Counted from the stretch's first letter, positions 24,320 to 33,632 are shown. The stretch is DNA of 64,000 nt from JBDOQU01 sp039839375 (GCF_039839375.1 NZ_JBDOQU010000014.1:62001-126000), one strand, 5' to 3'. Notes: generated by a model from the letters alone, not told the origin. Numbers and translations: made by a program.

Positions 24320-25036
24320 TCAGGCTGACATGGCGTCCGGCAGGGCCGGCTCGAACAGTTCGGGGTGGCTTGCCGCGATGTCCGGCAGGGTGCGCAGGAT
24401 CTCCGTCAGGTGATCGCGCATGGCGCTCTCCGCCCGGTCGGGGTCGCCCGCCTTCACCGCCTCCATGATCGCGGCGTGCTGGGCGACGATGACGTCCATC
24501 GGCGTGGCGTCGGCCATGCTGAGGAACCGCACCCGGTCCATCTGCGGCTTCAGATCCTCCACCGTCCGCCAGGCGGCCGGCCTGCCGGCGGCGATCGCCA
24601 TCAGCCGGTGGAACTCCTCGTCCAGATCGAACGACGCCTCGCCGTCCTTGGCCCGCGCCGCGCGTCGCTGGCGGGTCAAATTGTCGGTGAGAAGGGCGAG
24701 GATCCGCGCGTCGCCCCGGATCGCCGCCTCCCGGACGACGGCGGATTCGATGGCCTCACGGATGAAGCGGGCATCCTCCACCGCGGCGCGGGAAATCTTC
24801 ACGACCAGCGTCCCCCGCTGCGGCAGGATGCGGACCAGCCCGACCTCGCCCAGCTTGATGAACGCTTCCCGGATGGGGGAGCGGCTGATCCCGAAGCGGG
24901 TCGCCACCTCCTGCTCCGACAGCATCTCGCCCGGCTGGATGCGGTTGGTCACGATGGCGTGACGCAGCAGCCGGACGACCTGACGGGCGATGGATTCGGA
25001 ATTGTTGGCCGGATCGATGGCGAAAACTGTCTTCAT
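24320..25036 (-). CDS. GntR-family (FadR/FCD) regulator of hexuronate genes
   Basis: 238 residues. The winged helix has EQEVATRFGISRSPIREAFI and LPQRGTLVV; the all-helical FCD effector domain has RFIREAIESAVVREAA, FDLDEEFHRLMAIAAG and a histidine-rich H..I.EAVKAGD segment typical of metal- and acid-binding FCD domains. It heads the operon gntR-manD-uxaA and is divergent from uxaC; the palindrome at 25048-25065 between them is its likely operator. An UxuR/ExuR-like role is inferred. Confidence 0.9.
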   Translation of the reverse strand: MKTVFAIDPANNSESIARQVVRLLRHAIVTNRIQPGEMLSEQEVATRFGISRSPIREAFIKLGEVGLVRILPQRGTLVVKISRAAVEDARFIREAIESAVVREAAIRGDARILALLTDNLTRQRRAARAKDGEASFDLDEEFHRLMAIAAGRPAAWRTVEDLKPQMDRVRFLSMADATPMDVIVAQHAAIMEAVKAGDPDRAESAMRDHLTEILRTLPDIAASHPELFEPALPDAMSA

Positions 25037-25047
25037 ATCTTGTCTTC

Positions 25048-25065
25048 TACCATACTAGTCTGGTA
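25048..25065. promoter_or_regulatory. Operator candidate TACCATA-CTAG-TCTGGTA
   Basis: Seven-base arms with one mismatch around CTAG, 11 bases before the GntR start and 70 before uxaC. The outer TACCA/TGGTA halves recall UxuR/ExuR-type sites. One site could control both hexuronate operons. Confidence 0.65.
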
Positions 25066-25135
25066 TTGCATATATGAATGACGGCGCGAAACGGCCGTCG
25101 TCGCGAAAAAGACGCCCCAGGGAGAAGCGACGCCA

Positions 25136-26539
25136 ATGCTGATCGATGACGACCGGCTGTTCCCCGCCGACCCGTCGGCCCGCGCCGTCGCGCGCCGGCT
25201 CTATGACGGGGTCAAGGGCCTGCCGATCGTCTCTCCCCATGGCCATACCGATCCCGCCTGGTATGCGGGGGACGAGCCGTTTCCCGATCCGGCGCGGCTC
25301 TTCGTCATCCCCGACCACTACATCTTTCGGATGCTCCACAGCCAGGGCGTCCGGCTGGAGGATCTGGGCATCGCGTCCAGGGATGGCGGCGCGCCTGCCG
25401 CCGATCCCAGGGCGGTGTGGCGGCTCTTCGCGCGCCACTATTATCTGTTCCGCGGCACGCCCACGCGGATGTGGCTCGACCACGCCTTCGCGACCCTCTT
25501 CGGGTTCGAGGAGCGGCTGTCCGCCGAAAACGCCGACGCCTATTACGATCGGATCGCCGAATGCCTGGCCCAGCCGGAATTCCGGCCGCGCGCCCTCTTC
25601 GAGCGGTTCAATATCGAGGCGATCGCGACCACCGAAAGCCCGCTCGACCCGCTAGCCCACCATGATGCGATCCGCCGGTCCGGCTGGAAGGGCCGAATCG
25701 TCACCGCCTATCGCCCAGACCCCGTCATCGACCCGGAATTCGAGGGCTTCTGCGCCAATGTGGAGCGGTTCGGCGAGATCACGGGCTGCGACACGCTCTC
25801 CTGGGCGGGCTATCTGGAGGCCCATCGCCGGCGGCGCGCCTATTTCCGGGAGCGGGGGGCGACCTCCACCGATCATGGCCATCCCAGCGCCGCGACCGCC
25901 AATCTGTCGCCGCGGGAAGCCGAAGCCCTGTTCGCGAAGGTGCTGGGCGGCGGCGCCAATGCGGCGGAGGCCGAGCTTTTCCGCGCCCAGATGCTGACCG
26001 AGATGGCGGCCATGAGCGTCGAGGACGGGATGGTCATGCAGATCCATCCGGGTTCCTTCCGCAACCATAATGGCGGCCTCTTCGCCCGGTTCGGGCGGGA
26101 TATGGGCGCCGACATCCCGATGCGGACGGACTATGTCCACGCTTTGAAGCCGCTGCTCGACCGGTTCGGCAACGACCGCGGCTTCACGCTGATCCTCTTC
26201 ACGCTCGACGAAACCAGCTATTCGCGGGAACTGGCGCCGCTGGCCGGGCACTATCCGTGCCTCCGGCTGGGACCGGCCTGGTGGTTCTTCGACAGCCCCG
26301 ACGGCATGCGCCGCTTCCGCGAACTGACGACGGAGACGGCGGGCTTCTACAACACGGTCGGCTTCAACGACGATACGCGCGCTTATCTTTCCATTCCCGC
26401 CCGCCACGATGTCGCAAGGCGCGTCGACTGCGCCTTCCTCGCCGATCTCGTGGTCGCCCGCCGGCTGGACGAGGACGAGGCGCACGAGGTGGCGGGCGAC
26501 CTCGCCTACAGACTCGCCAAGGAGACCTACAAGCTGTGA
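25136..26539 (+). CDS. uxaC: Glucuronate isomerase (uronate isomerase)
   Basis: 467 residues, normal length for UxaC, an amidohydrolase-fold isomerase converting D-glucuronate to D-fructuronate and D-galacturonate to D-tagaturonate. Landmarks are IVSPHGHTDPAWYA at the N-terminus (metal-site HxH), FRGTPTRMWLDHAF, IEAIATTESPLDPL, MVMQIHPGSFRNHN, and the C-terminal FNDDTRAYLSIPARHDVARR. It starts an operon with an ABC importer and fructuronate reductase, divergent from gntR-manD-uxaA. Confidence 0.93.
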   Translation: MLIDDDRLFPADPSARAVARRLYDGVKGLPIVSPHGHTDPAWYAGDEPFPDPARLFVIPDHYIFRMLHSQGVRLEDLGIASRDGGAPAADPRAVWRLFARHYYLFRGTPTRMWLDHAFATLFGFEERLSAENADAYYDRIAECLAQPEFRPRALFERFNIEAIATTESPLDPLAHHDAIRRSGWKGRIVTAYRPDPVIDPEFEGFCANVERFGEITGCDTLSWAGYLEAHRRRRAYFRERGATSTDHGHPSAATANLSPREAEALFAKVLGGGANAAEAELFRAQMLTEMAAMSVEDGMVMQIHPGSFRNHNGGLFARFGRDMGADIPMRTDYVHALKPLLDRFGNDRGFTLILFTLDETSYSRELAPLAGHYPCLRLGPAWWFFDSPDGMRRFRELTTETAGFYNTVGFNDDTRAYLSIPARHDVARRVDCAFLADLVVARRLDEDEAHEVAGDLAYRLAKETYKL

Positions 26540-26589
26540 GCCTGCCGCATCCGGCGGCCGGACACGGGCAACAACAAGGGAGGAAAACG

Positions 26590-27783
26590 ATGAAAAAGCT
26601 TTATCGGATATCGCGCAGGGGCTTCGTCGCCGGCACGGCCGGGACGGTCGGGTTCGCCACGCTCGGCGGCAAGGCCGCCTTCGCCCAGCTCGCCCTTCCC
26701 GACGAGGCGGTGGCGCTCAACATCATCGACGTCGCCGGCAATCTGGCGTTGACCCAGCCGGCGATCGAGAATTATGCCGAGGCCCATCCCGAGCTTGTGT
26801 CGCGGGTAACCTTCACCAAGGCCCCTGCGCCCGAACTGCCGGGCAAGATCATGGCCCAGCAGGGGGCGGGACGGCTGGATATCGACCTGGTGCTGACGGG
26901 CACGGACGCGCTGTCGGCCGGGATCGAGCAGGATCTGTGGGTGGAACTTCTGCCCGGCCATCAGGACGAACTGCCGAACCTGGAGGAGATATACCTTCCG
27001 GCCGCCCACGACATGCAGGGGCTGTCGCAGGGCTACGGCGTCGTCGTGACCTACTACCCTTCCGGCCCGCTGCTGGAATACATGCCCGACCGGGTGGCGA
27101 CCCCGCCCAAGACGGCGCAGGAACTGCTGGACTGGGCGCGGCAGAACCCGAACCGCTTCATGTACGCCCGGCCGGCCAATTCCGGGCCGGGGCGCACCTT
27201 CATCATGGGGCTGCCCTACCTTCTGGGCGATTCCGACCCGAAGGATCCCGAGAATGGCTGGTCCAACACCTGGGCCTACCTGAAGGAGCTGGGGCAGTAT
27301 ATCGAGTACTATCCGACCGGCACCACCGCGACGATGAAGGAACTGGGCGAAGGGTCGCGCGACATGGTCGCGACGACCACCGGCTGGGACATCAACCCGC
27401 GCGTCCTCGGCGTCGTGCCGAAGGAGGCGAAGGTCGCGGCGCTGGAAGGTTTCCACTGGGTCGCCGACGCGCACTACATGGTCGTGCCGAAGGGGCTGCC
27501 GGACGGCAAGATGGCCGTGGTGCTGGACCTCATGCGCTACCTGCTGACGCCGGAAGCGCAGGCCTACACCTATGACGAGGGCTATTTCTATCCCGGCCCT
27601 GCCGTCGCCGGCGTGACGCTCGACATGGCCCCGCCGGAAAGCCAGGCCGCGATCGAGGAGTTCGGGCGGCCGGAATATGAGGACTGGATCGCCAACAATC
27701 CGGTCGAAACGCCGCTCGAACCCGCCCAACTCGTCGTCGCTTTCCGCAAGTGGGACGAGGAAGTCGGCGCCGCGCAGCAATAG
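26590..27783 (+). CDS. ABC transporter solute-binding protein with Tat-type signal, hexuronate locus
   Basis: 397 residues from the ATG at 26590 behind GGAGG. The N-terminus MKKLYRISRRGFVAGTAG has a twin-arginine motif (SRRGFVA, residues 8-14) and then a hydrophobic stretch and AFA-Q, so export may be through the Tat pathway already folded. The mature protein is a type-2 periplasmic binding fold of the family-1 extracellular group, with LDIDLVLTGTDALSAG and a DWIANNPVETPLEP C-terminal end. The partner permeases and ATPase follow. Hexuronate or an oligouronide is the probable ligand from context; other members of this group bind polyamines, thiamine or phosphonates. Confidence 0.82.
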   Translation: MKKLYRISRRGFVAGTAGTVGFATLGGKAAFAQLALPDEAVALNIIDVAGNLALTQPAIENYAEAHPELVSRVTFTKAPAPELPGKIMAQQGAGRLDIDLVLTGTDALSAGIEQDLWVELLPGHQDELPNLEEIYLPAAHDMQGLSQGYGVVVTYYPSGPLLEYMPDRVATPPKTAQELLDWARQNPNRFMYARPANSGPGRTFIMGLPYLLGDSDPKDPENGWSNTWAYLKELGQYIEYYPTGTTATMKELGEGSRDMVATTTGWDINPRVLGVVPKEAKVAALEGFHWVADAHYMVVPKGLPDGKMAVVLDLMRYLLTPEAQAYTYDEGYFYPGPAVAGVTLDMAPPESQAAIEEFGRPEYEDWIANNPVETPLEPAQLVVAFRKWDEEVGAAQQ

Positions 27784-27811
27784 TAGACGCTAAGGAACGG
27801 GAGCCCCCGCG

Positions 27812-28915
27812 ATGCCGATCGAACATCCGCGTTTCGAGGAGGTGAGGCTCGACCGGCTGAGCCGCTCCTTCGGCGCGCTCAATGCCCTGCACGAGGTAAG
27901 CCTGTCCATCCGGCGGCGCGAGTTCATCGCGCTGCTTGGCCCCTCGGGCTGCGGCAAGTCGACCGCGCTGAACTGCATCGCGGGGCTTCTCCCCACCACC
28001 GGCGGCAGCATCTGGCTGGACGACCGCCGCATAGACGGGCTGCGGCCGGAGGATCGCGGGTTCGGGATGGTGTTCCAGAACTACGCGCTCTTCCCCCATA
28101 TGAACGCCCGGAAGAACATCGCCTTCGGGCTGAAGATGCGCGGTACGCCCAAGGCGGAGATCGAGACGAGGGTCGAGGAGGCGATCCGGCTCGTCCGGCT
28201 GGAGGGCCATGCCGACAAGCTGCCGGGCCAGCTTTCGGGCGGCCAGCAGCAGCGCGTCGCCATCGCGCGGGCCATCGTCATCGAACCGCCGCTGGTGCTG
28301 ATGGACGAACCGCTGTCGAACCTGGACGCCAAGCTGCGGCTGGAGATGCGGGCGGAGATCAGGCGCATCCATGACGAGCTGGGCGCGACCACGATCTACG
28401 TAACCCACGATCAGGACGAGGCTCTGTCGCTGGCCGACCGCATCGTCGTGTTGCGCGACGGGGAGATCAGGCAGGTTGGAGCGCCGAAGGAGCTGTACGA
28501 CACGCCGGCCCATCTCGATGTCGCCGAATTCATGGGGTTCCGGAACCGGCTTTCCGGGATCGTCGCGGGACGGAACGGCGATCGCGCCACCGTCTCGGTG
28601 AACGGCGTCCCGATCACCGGGCTGGCGCGGGAGCCGGTGTCCGACGGCGCGCCGGCGATCATCGCGCTCCGCCCCGACGATCTGATGGCGGGGCCGGCGG
28701 GCGAGCACGCCCTGACCGCGTCGGTGGAGACGATCGAATATCGCGGACGGGAATTCGTCGGCATGGCGCGGACGGCAGACGGCATGGAGCTTGTCTTCCG
28801 CTCCCATGAACTGCTGGAGCCGGGTGCGACCGTTCATCTGAACGCGGCCGAGGACAGGGTGCTGGTCTATGCCGACGACGACGCCGGACGCGACCGGCAA
28901 GAGGTCGCGGCATGA
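27812..28915 (+). CDS. ABC transporter ATP-binding protein (PotA/UgpC-like)
   Basis: 367 residues: Walker A GPSGCGKST (43-51), Q-loop VFQNYALFPHM, signature LSGGQQQRVAIARA, Walker B LVLMDEPLSNLD and H-loop TIYVTHDQDEA. The C-terminal third is a TOBE/OB-type regulatory domain (IALRPDDLMAG). It energises the two permeases that follow with a four-base overlap and the Tat-type binding protein before it. Confidence 0.9.
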   Translation: MPIEHPRFEEVRLDRLSRSFGALNALHEVSLSIRRREFIALLGPSGCGKSTALNCIAGLLPTTGGSIWLDDRRIDGLRPEDRGFGMVFQNYALFPHMNARKNIAFGLKMRGTPKAEIETRVEEAIRLVRLEGHADKLPGQLSGGQQQRVAIARAIVIEPPLVLMDEPLSNLDAKLRLEMRAEIRRIHDELGATTIYVTHDQDEALSLADRIVVLRDGEIRQVGAPKELYDTPAHLDVAEFMGFRNRLSGIVAGRNGDRATVSVNGVPITGLAREPVSDGAPAIIALRPDDLMAGPAGEHALTASVETIEYRGREFVGMARTADGMELVFRSHELLEPGATVHLNAAEDRVLVYADDDAGRDRQEVAA

Positions 28916-29823
28916 CCGTCGAGGCGACGCTCCACGCCCCGCCGGCCGCCGGTCGCAGCCTTCGCCAGAAGCTGGCGGCGCGCGGCATCGACGGGGTGAC
29001 TCTGCTCGTCCTGCCGGCGGCTATCTTCCTGGTCGCGCTCTTCATCTACCCGTTCCTCTACGGGCTCATGCTCTCCTTCACCCCGAAGGAAGGGGACTGG
29101 CTCGCCAACTACCGGGTCTTCTTTTCCGACCCCTTCCTCTATGAGACGATCGGCAAGACGCTGTGGCTCGCCGTGCCTGTCACGCTGCTGAACCTCCTGA
29201 TCTCGATCCCGGTCGCCTTCCGGGTGCGGCTGATGCGCCGCCAGCGCATCCTGACGGCGATCCTCGTCCTGCCGATCACGCTGGGCACCGTGCTGGTGGC
29301 CGAGGGGCTGCTGAACTATCTGGGTCCGCAGGGCTGGTTCAACCGCACCCTCCTCCTGCTCGGCCTGGTCGAGGATCCGGTCCAGCTCATCCATAATTAC
29401 TGGGGCGTGTTCGCGTCCCTCATCATCACCGGCTTTCCCTTCACCTTCCTCTTGACGCTGTCCTACGTCACCGGCATCGACCCGGCGCTGGAAAACGCCG
29501 CCGCGACGCTGGGGGCGGGGGCGGCGCGGCGGTTCCGCCATATCTTCCTGCCGCTGCTGGCGCCGGGGCTGGCCATCACCTTCTGCCTGTCCTTCGTCCA
29601 GGCCTTCGCGGTCTTCCCGTCGGCGATCCTCCTGGGCGCGCCATCGGGGCCGACGCGCGTCATCTCGATCGCCGCCTATCAGGCCGCATTCGAGCAGTAC
29701 GACTACTCCATGGCCTCGGCCATCGCGATGATCATGGCGTTCGTGCAACTCGGCATCGTCGTCGCGCTCCTGTCCTCGCGCCGGCTGTTCTATCGCGGGC
29801 CCAGCGCCGGCGGGAAAGGGTGA
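28912..29823 (+). CDS. ABC transporter permease 1, hexuronate locus
   Basis: 303 residues, six-helix binding-protein-dependent permease. The cytoplasmic EAA loop is ALENAAATLGAGAARRFRHI followed by FLPLLAPG. The N-terminal 35 residues are cytoplasmic and followed by the first helix (VTLLVLPAAIFLVALFIYPF). It overlaps the ATPase gene by four bases and pairs with the next permease. Confidence 0.88.
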   Translation: MTVEATLHAPPAAGRSLRQKLAARGIDGVTLLVLPAAIFLVALFIYPFLYGLMLSFTPKEGDWLANYRVFFSDPFLYETIGKTLWLAVPVTLLNLLISIPVAFRVRLMRRQRILTAILVLPITLGTVLVAEGLLNYLGPQGWFNRTLLLLGLVEDPVQLIHNYWGVFASLIITGFPFTFLLTLSYVTGIDPALENAAATLGAGAARRFRHIFLPLLAPGLAITFCLSFVQAFAVFPSAILLGAPSGPTRVISIAAYQAAFEQYDYSMASAIAMIMAFVQLGIVVALLSSRRLFYRGPSAGGKG

Positions 29824-29827
29824 GACG

Positions 29828-30667
29828 ATGATCCGCGACACCACCATCCTCTCCAAGCTCTGGTCCACCGCCGTCTGGGTGCTGGTCGGCTTCTTCGTGC
29901 TGAACCTCTTCGCGATGATCGGAACAGTGATCACCAGCTCCTTCGCGACCCGCTGGTTCGACACCTGGCTTCCGGCCGGCGCCACCATGCGCTGGTACTT
30001 CTCCGCCTGGGACGAATTCCAGCTTGACCAGGTGCTGATCGTCACCTTCCAGATCGTCTTCGTCGTGGTGCTCCTGTCGGGCGTTCTGGGCGTGACGGCG
30101 GCCTATGCGCTGGCGCGCCGCGATTTTCCCGGCAAACGGATTGTGCTGCTTCTGTTCCTGCTGCCGCTGCTGGTCCCGCCGATCACTTTCGGCATCCCGC
30201 TGGCGACCGTGCTCTACCAGACCGGGTTCGGCGGCACCTTCTGGGGCGTCGTGCTGGCCAATCTGGTGCCCACCGTGCCCTTCGTCATCCTGGTGATGAT
30301 CCCGTTCATCGAGCAGATCGATCCCAAGATCGAGGCGGCGGCCCGGGTGTTCGGGGCCAACACCTTCCAGCTTTTCATCCATGTGCTGCTGCCGCTGCTG
30401 CTGCCGGGCATCCTGGCGGCGCTGCTGCTGGTGCTGGTCCGGACGCTGGCGATGTTCGAGCTGACCTTCCTGACGGCGGGGCCGACCAGCCAGACGCTCG
30501 TCGTCGCGCTCTACTATTCGGTGTTCGCGGCCGGCGTGCGGGCGGTACAGTCGATCGACGCCATGGCGGTCATCTACATGGCGACGACCCTCGTCTGGCT
30601 GCTGATCGCGCTGCGCTTCGTCAACCCGACGCAGATGGTCACCCGCGGCAAGCAGCAGCGTAGCTGA
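29828..30667 (+). CDS. ABC transporter permease 2, hexuronate locus
   Basis: 279 residues, six-helix permease with the EAA loop KIEAAARVFGANTFQLFIHV then LLPLLLPG. Start ATG at 29828 is four bases after the first permease stop. Forms the heteromeric channel with 28912-29823. Confidence 0.88.
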   Translation: MIRDTTILSKLWSTAVWVLVGFFVLNLFAMIGTVITSSFATRWFDTWLPAGATMRWYFSAWDEFQLDQVLIVTFQIVFVVVLLSGVLGVTAAYALARRDFPGKRIVLLLFLLPLLVPPITFGIPLATVLYQTGFGGTFWGVVLANLVPTVPFVILVMIPFIEQIDPKIEAAARVFGANTFQLFIHVLLPLLLPGILAALLLVLVRTLAMFELTFLTAGPTSQTLVVALYYSVFAAGVRAVQSIDAMAVIYMATTLVWLLIALRFVNPTQMVTRGKQQRS

Positions 30668-30679
30668 GGAGTCTTCGTC

Positions 30680-32146
30680 TTGCGCCTCAACGACGCCGCC
30701 CTCTCCGCGCTGCCGGCTTCGATCCGCCGGCCTTCATACGACCGGCGGTCGGTGACCGCCGGGATCGTCCATCTTGGCATCGGCGCGTTCCACCGCGCCC
30801 ATCAGGCGGTCTATACCGACGACATTCTCCGCCACGACCCCGGCTGGGGCATCGTGGGGGCGAGCCTGCGCAGCGCCGGCACGCGCGACGCGCTGGGGCC
30901 ACAGGACGGCCTCTACACGCTCGCCGTCCGGTCGGGCGAAGGGGAGGCACTGCGGGTCGTGGGGTCCATCGGCCAGGTGCTAGTCGCGCCGGAGGACCCC
31001 CAGGCGCTCCTCGCCCGCATGTCGGAGCCGAGGGTTCGGATCGTCTCCCTGACGGTCACGGAGAAGGGCTATTGCCACGACCCTGCGACGGGGGAACTGA
31101 ACGAGGACCACCCCGACATCGTCCGTGACCTGGCCAACCCCTCCGCCCCGGCCTCCGCGCCCGGCTTCATCGTGGAGGCGCTGCGCCGCCGCCGCGAAGC
31201 CGGCATAGCGCCCTTCACGGTGCTCACCTGCGACAACCTCCCCTCCAACGGGCGCGTGGCGAAGAAGGTCATCGACCGTTTCGCCCACCTGCGCGATCCC
31301 GATCTGGGCGCTTATGTGGAGGCGGAGGCGCTGTGCCCGTCGACTATGGTCGACCGCATCGTGCCGGCGACGACGGAGTCCGACCGGGCGGAGATCGCCG
31401 CGGCGACCGGCCTCTCCGACGCCTGGCCCGTGGTGACGGAGCCCTTCACCCAATGGGTGATCGAGGATCGCTTCGCCGTCGGCCGGCCGACCTGGGACGA
31501 GGCGGGGGCTGAGTTCGTCGCCGATGTCGAGCCCTACGAGCATATGAAGCTCCGGCTGCTGAACGGCAGCCATTCGCTGATGGCCTATCTCGGCTACCTG
31601 GCCGGATTCGAGACGATCGCGGAAACCATCGCCGATCCCGGCTTCGCCCGGCTGGTCGGCGGCTTCATGGATGAGGAGGTGACGCCGACCCTCGCGGTAC
31701 CGCCGGGCGCGGACGTGACGGCGTACAAGCGCGCCCTTCTGGAACGGTTCGGGAATCTCGCGCTGAAGCACCGGACATGGCAGATCGCCATGGACGGCTC
31801 CCAGAAACTGCCGCAGCGCCTTCTCGCCACCGTCCGGGACCGGCTGAAGGCCGGCGCGCCGATCGACCGGTTGGCGCTCGGCGTCGCGGCCTGGATGCGC
31901 TATGTCACCGGCGTGGACGAGGCGGGCCATGAGATCGACGTCCGCGACCCGATGGCCGCTCGTCTGCGCGAAATCACCCGATCGGTCGGCCCGGACGCCG
32001 ACCGGCTTGCCCCGGCGCTGCTCAGGGTCCGCGAGGTCTTCGGCTCCGACCTGCCCGCCGACCCCCACTTCACCGGCCCGGTGACGGCCGCGCTCAAGCG
32101 GCTCTATGCCGACGGCGCGAAGAGGGCGGTGGAAGCCTCCCTCTGA
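30680..32146 (+). CDS. uxuB: Mannitol dehydrogenase-family reductase: fructuronate (or tagaturonate) reductase
   Basis: 488 residues, usual for polyol-specific long-chain dehydrogenases. The nucleotide-binding N-half has IVHLGIGAFHRAHQAVYTDD; the catalytic motif K-x4-N-x2-H is present as Lys290, Asn295, His298 in KLRLLNGSHSLMAY; QWVIEDRF is the family QW-IED element. TTG start at 30680 follows AGGAG by eight bases. As the last gene of the uxaC-ABC operon it supplies D-mannonate for ManD; the same family also makes altronate from tagaturonate, and since both uxaA and manD are present it may do both or a second reductase exists elsewhere. Confidence 0.88.
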   Translation: MRLNDAALSALPASIRRPSYDRRSVTAGIVHLGIGAFHRAHQAVYTDDILRHDPGWGIVGASLRSAGTRDALGPQDGLYTLAVRSGEGEALRVVGSIGQVLVAPEDPQALLARMSEPRVRIVSLTVTEKGYCHDPATGELNEDHPDIVRDLANPSAPASAPGFIVEALRRRREAGIAPFTVLTCDNLPSNGRVAKKVIDRFAHLRDPDLGAYVEAEALCPSTMVDRIVPATTESDRAEIAAATGLSDAWPVVTEPFTQWVIEDRFAVGRPTWDEAGAEFVADVEPYEHMKLRLLNGSHSLMAYLGYLAGFETIAETIADPGFARLVGGFMDEEVTPTLAVPPGADVTAYKRALLERFGNLALKHRTWQIAMDGSQKLPQRLLATVRDRLKAGAPIDRLALGVAAWMRYVTGVDEAGHEIDVRDPMAARLREITRSVGPDADRLAPALLRVREVFGSDLPADPHFTGPVTAALKRLYADGAKRAVEASL

Positions 32147-32152
32147 CTTTTC

Positions 32153-32173
32153 TCGCGGCGGGAAAAGCCGCGA
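32153..32173 (+). terminator. Stem-loop after the reductase gene
   Basis: Seven-base arms TCGCGGC and GCCGCGA with a seven-base loop, seven bases after the stop codon. Lacks a T-run, so terminator strength is doubtful. Confidence 0.4.
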
Positions 32174-32193
32174 AGCAGGCGTTTGGTTCAAAT

Positions 32194-32208
32194 CCGAAAC
32201 GTTACGGG
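32194..32208. promoter_or_regulatory. Upstream LacI-type half-matched operator
   Basis: CCGAAACGTTACGGG shares the AACGTTACGG core with the perfect palindrome at 32248-32265; their centres are 56 bases apart. It lies just upstream of the -35 box and could allow looping or cooperative binding. Confidence 0.55.
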
Positions 32209-32222
32209 TAATCAAAAAATTG

Positions 32223-32265
32223 TTGACAGGCGGCGCTCTGTTCTTGCTACCGTAACGTTACGGTA
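32223..32265 (+). promoter_or_regulatory. Promoter region with perfect 18-bp operator TACCGTAACGTTACGGTA
   Basis: TTGACA at 32223-32228 is followed at the -10/start position by the perfect palindrome at 32248-32265. The -10 box is weak (around TTGCTA, 32244-32249). The palindrome has the central CG of LacI-family sites, and a LacI gene closes the cluster at 38629. Confidence 0.75.
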
Positions 32266-32339
32266 AGAGCGTCGACGCCGCTGCGGCGATCGGGAGAAGC
32301 GGCCATTCAAGGCCGATCAACCATCGGAGGAGACGGACC

Positions 32340-33578
32340 ATGAAGTTTTGTTCCCGCGCAACCATCCTCGCCGCCTGCGGAGCCGCCGGCCTGACCGCGG
32401 CCGGCGCATCGGCCCAGGAGGCGGAGGTCATCCACTGGTGGACTTCCGGCAGTGAATCCGAAGCGATCGGCGTCTTCGTCGATGCGTTCGAGGAACGAGG
32501 CGGAACCTGGATCGACAGCGCAGTGGTCAGCGGCGACGCGGCGCAGGGGCTGGCGTTGAGCCGGATCCTTGGCGGCGACCCGCCGACGGCGATGCAATGG
32601 AACATCGGCGTCGACATCCTGAACCTGGCGCAGCAGGGCGTGCTGAACGACATCGACGAGGTGGCGGTGCGGGAAGGCTGGGCCGACGTGCTGCCGCCGA
32701 TCGTCGTCGAGCGCGCGACCTACGAAGGGAAGTTCGTCGCCGCGCCGGTCAACATCCACGGCGCCAACTGGATGTGGTACAGCCCCGCCGTGTTCGAGGA
32801 AGCGGGCGCCGAAGTGCCGCGAACCTGGGACGAATTCTTCGTAGCCGCCGACAAGATCCGCGAAGCCGGCTTCATCCCGCTGGCGCTGGGCGGGCAGCCC
32901 TGGCAGGAACAGCTTCTGTTCGGCGCGGTTCTGGCCGGCGTCGGCGGGAACGATCTCTACCGCCGCGTCTATGAGGACCGCGACCCGGAGGCCGCGTCCA
33001 GCCCGGAGATGCTGGCGGTGCTGGAGACGATGGGCCGCCTGCGCGCCTATGTCGACGAAGGCAGCCCCGGACGGAACTGGAACGACGCGACCAATCTGGT
33101 GCTGACCGGCCAGGCCGGGATGCAGATCATGGGCGACTGGGCGAAGGGAGAGTTCGAGGCCGCGGGCATGACCGCCGGCGAGGATTTCGGGTGCGCCATG
33201 GCCCCCGGCAACGAGGATTCCTACATCCTGGTGGTTGACGTGTTCGCTTTCCCGAAGACCGACGATCCGGCCCAGATCGAGGCGCAGCACATGCTGGCTG
33301 ACGTGATGCTCGACCCCGAGGTCCAGGTCCGCTTCAACGAGGTCAAGGGTTCCGTTCCGGTCCGACAGGACGTCTCGCTGGAGGGCATGGATATCTGCTC
33401 CCAGCAGGCGATGGAGATCCTGGCCGATCCGGCACACCATCTGCCCAACCCGGCTCTTGCGCTGAGCGGCGACCTGGAAGGCGCGCTCAACGACGTCCTC
33501 ACCCAGTTCTGGAACACGCCGGACATGCCGGCTGAAGAGGCGGCGGCCATGCTGGCCGACGCGATCTCCTCCCTGTAG
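32340..33578 (+). CDS. Carbohydrate ABC transporter substrate-binding protein (CUT1)
   Basis: 412 residues, Sec signal peptide ending AGASA-Q near residue 25. Family-1 extracellular binding protein: EVIHWWTSGSESEAIGVFVD, LGGDPPTAMQWN, TWDEFFVAADKIREAGFIPL, MQIMGDWAKGEFE and NPALALSGDLEGALNDVLTQ. Similar proteins bind glucose, mannose or small glycosides. It is the first gene of a six-gene operon controlled by the palindromic operator upstream. Confidence 0.9.
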   Translation: MKFCSRATILAACGAAGLTAAGASAQEAEVIHWWTSGSESEAIGVFVDAFEERGGTWIDSAVVSGDAAQGLALSRILGGDPPTAMQWNIGVDILNLAQQGVLNDIDEVAVREGWADVLPPIVVERATYEGKFVAAPVNIHGANWMWYSPAVFEEAGAEVPRTWDEFFVAADKIREAGFIPLALGGQPWQEQLLFGAVLAGVGGNDLYRRVYEDRDPEAASSPEMLAVLETMGRLRAYVDEGSPGRNWNDATNLVLTGQAGMQIMGDWAKGEFEAAGMTAGEDFGCAMAPGNEDSYILVVDVFAFPKTDDPAQIEAQHMLADVMLDPEVQVRFNEVKGSVPVRQDVSLEGMDICSQQAMEILADPAHHLPNPALALSGDLEGALNDVLTQFWNTPDMPAEEAAAMLADAISSL

Positions 33579-33583
33579 CGCAA

Positions 33584-33632
33584 ACTCCCCTCCACCCATC
33601 GGCGGGTCCGCCGTTCGATGGGTGGAGGGAGT
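33584..33632 (+). terminator. Strong stem-loop after the binding-protein gene
   Basis: Long arms (CTCCACCCATCG and CGATGGGTGGAG, extended with ACTCCC/GGAGT and one bulge), followed by CTTTTC. It lies between the binding-protein stop and the permease start, where partial termination would give excess binding protein. Confidence 0.75.
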
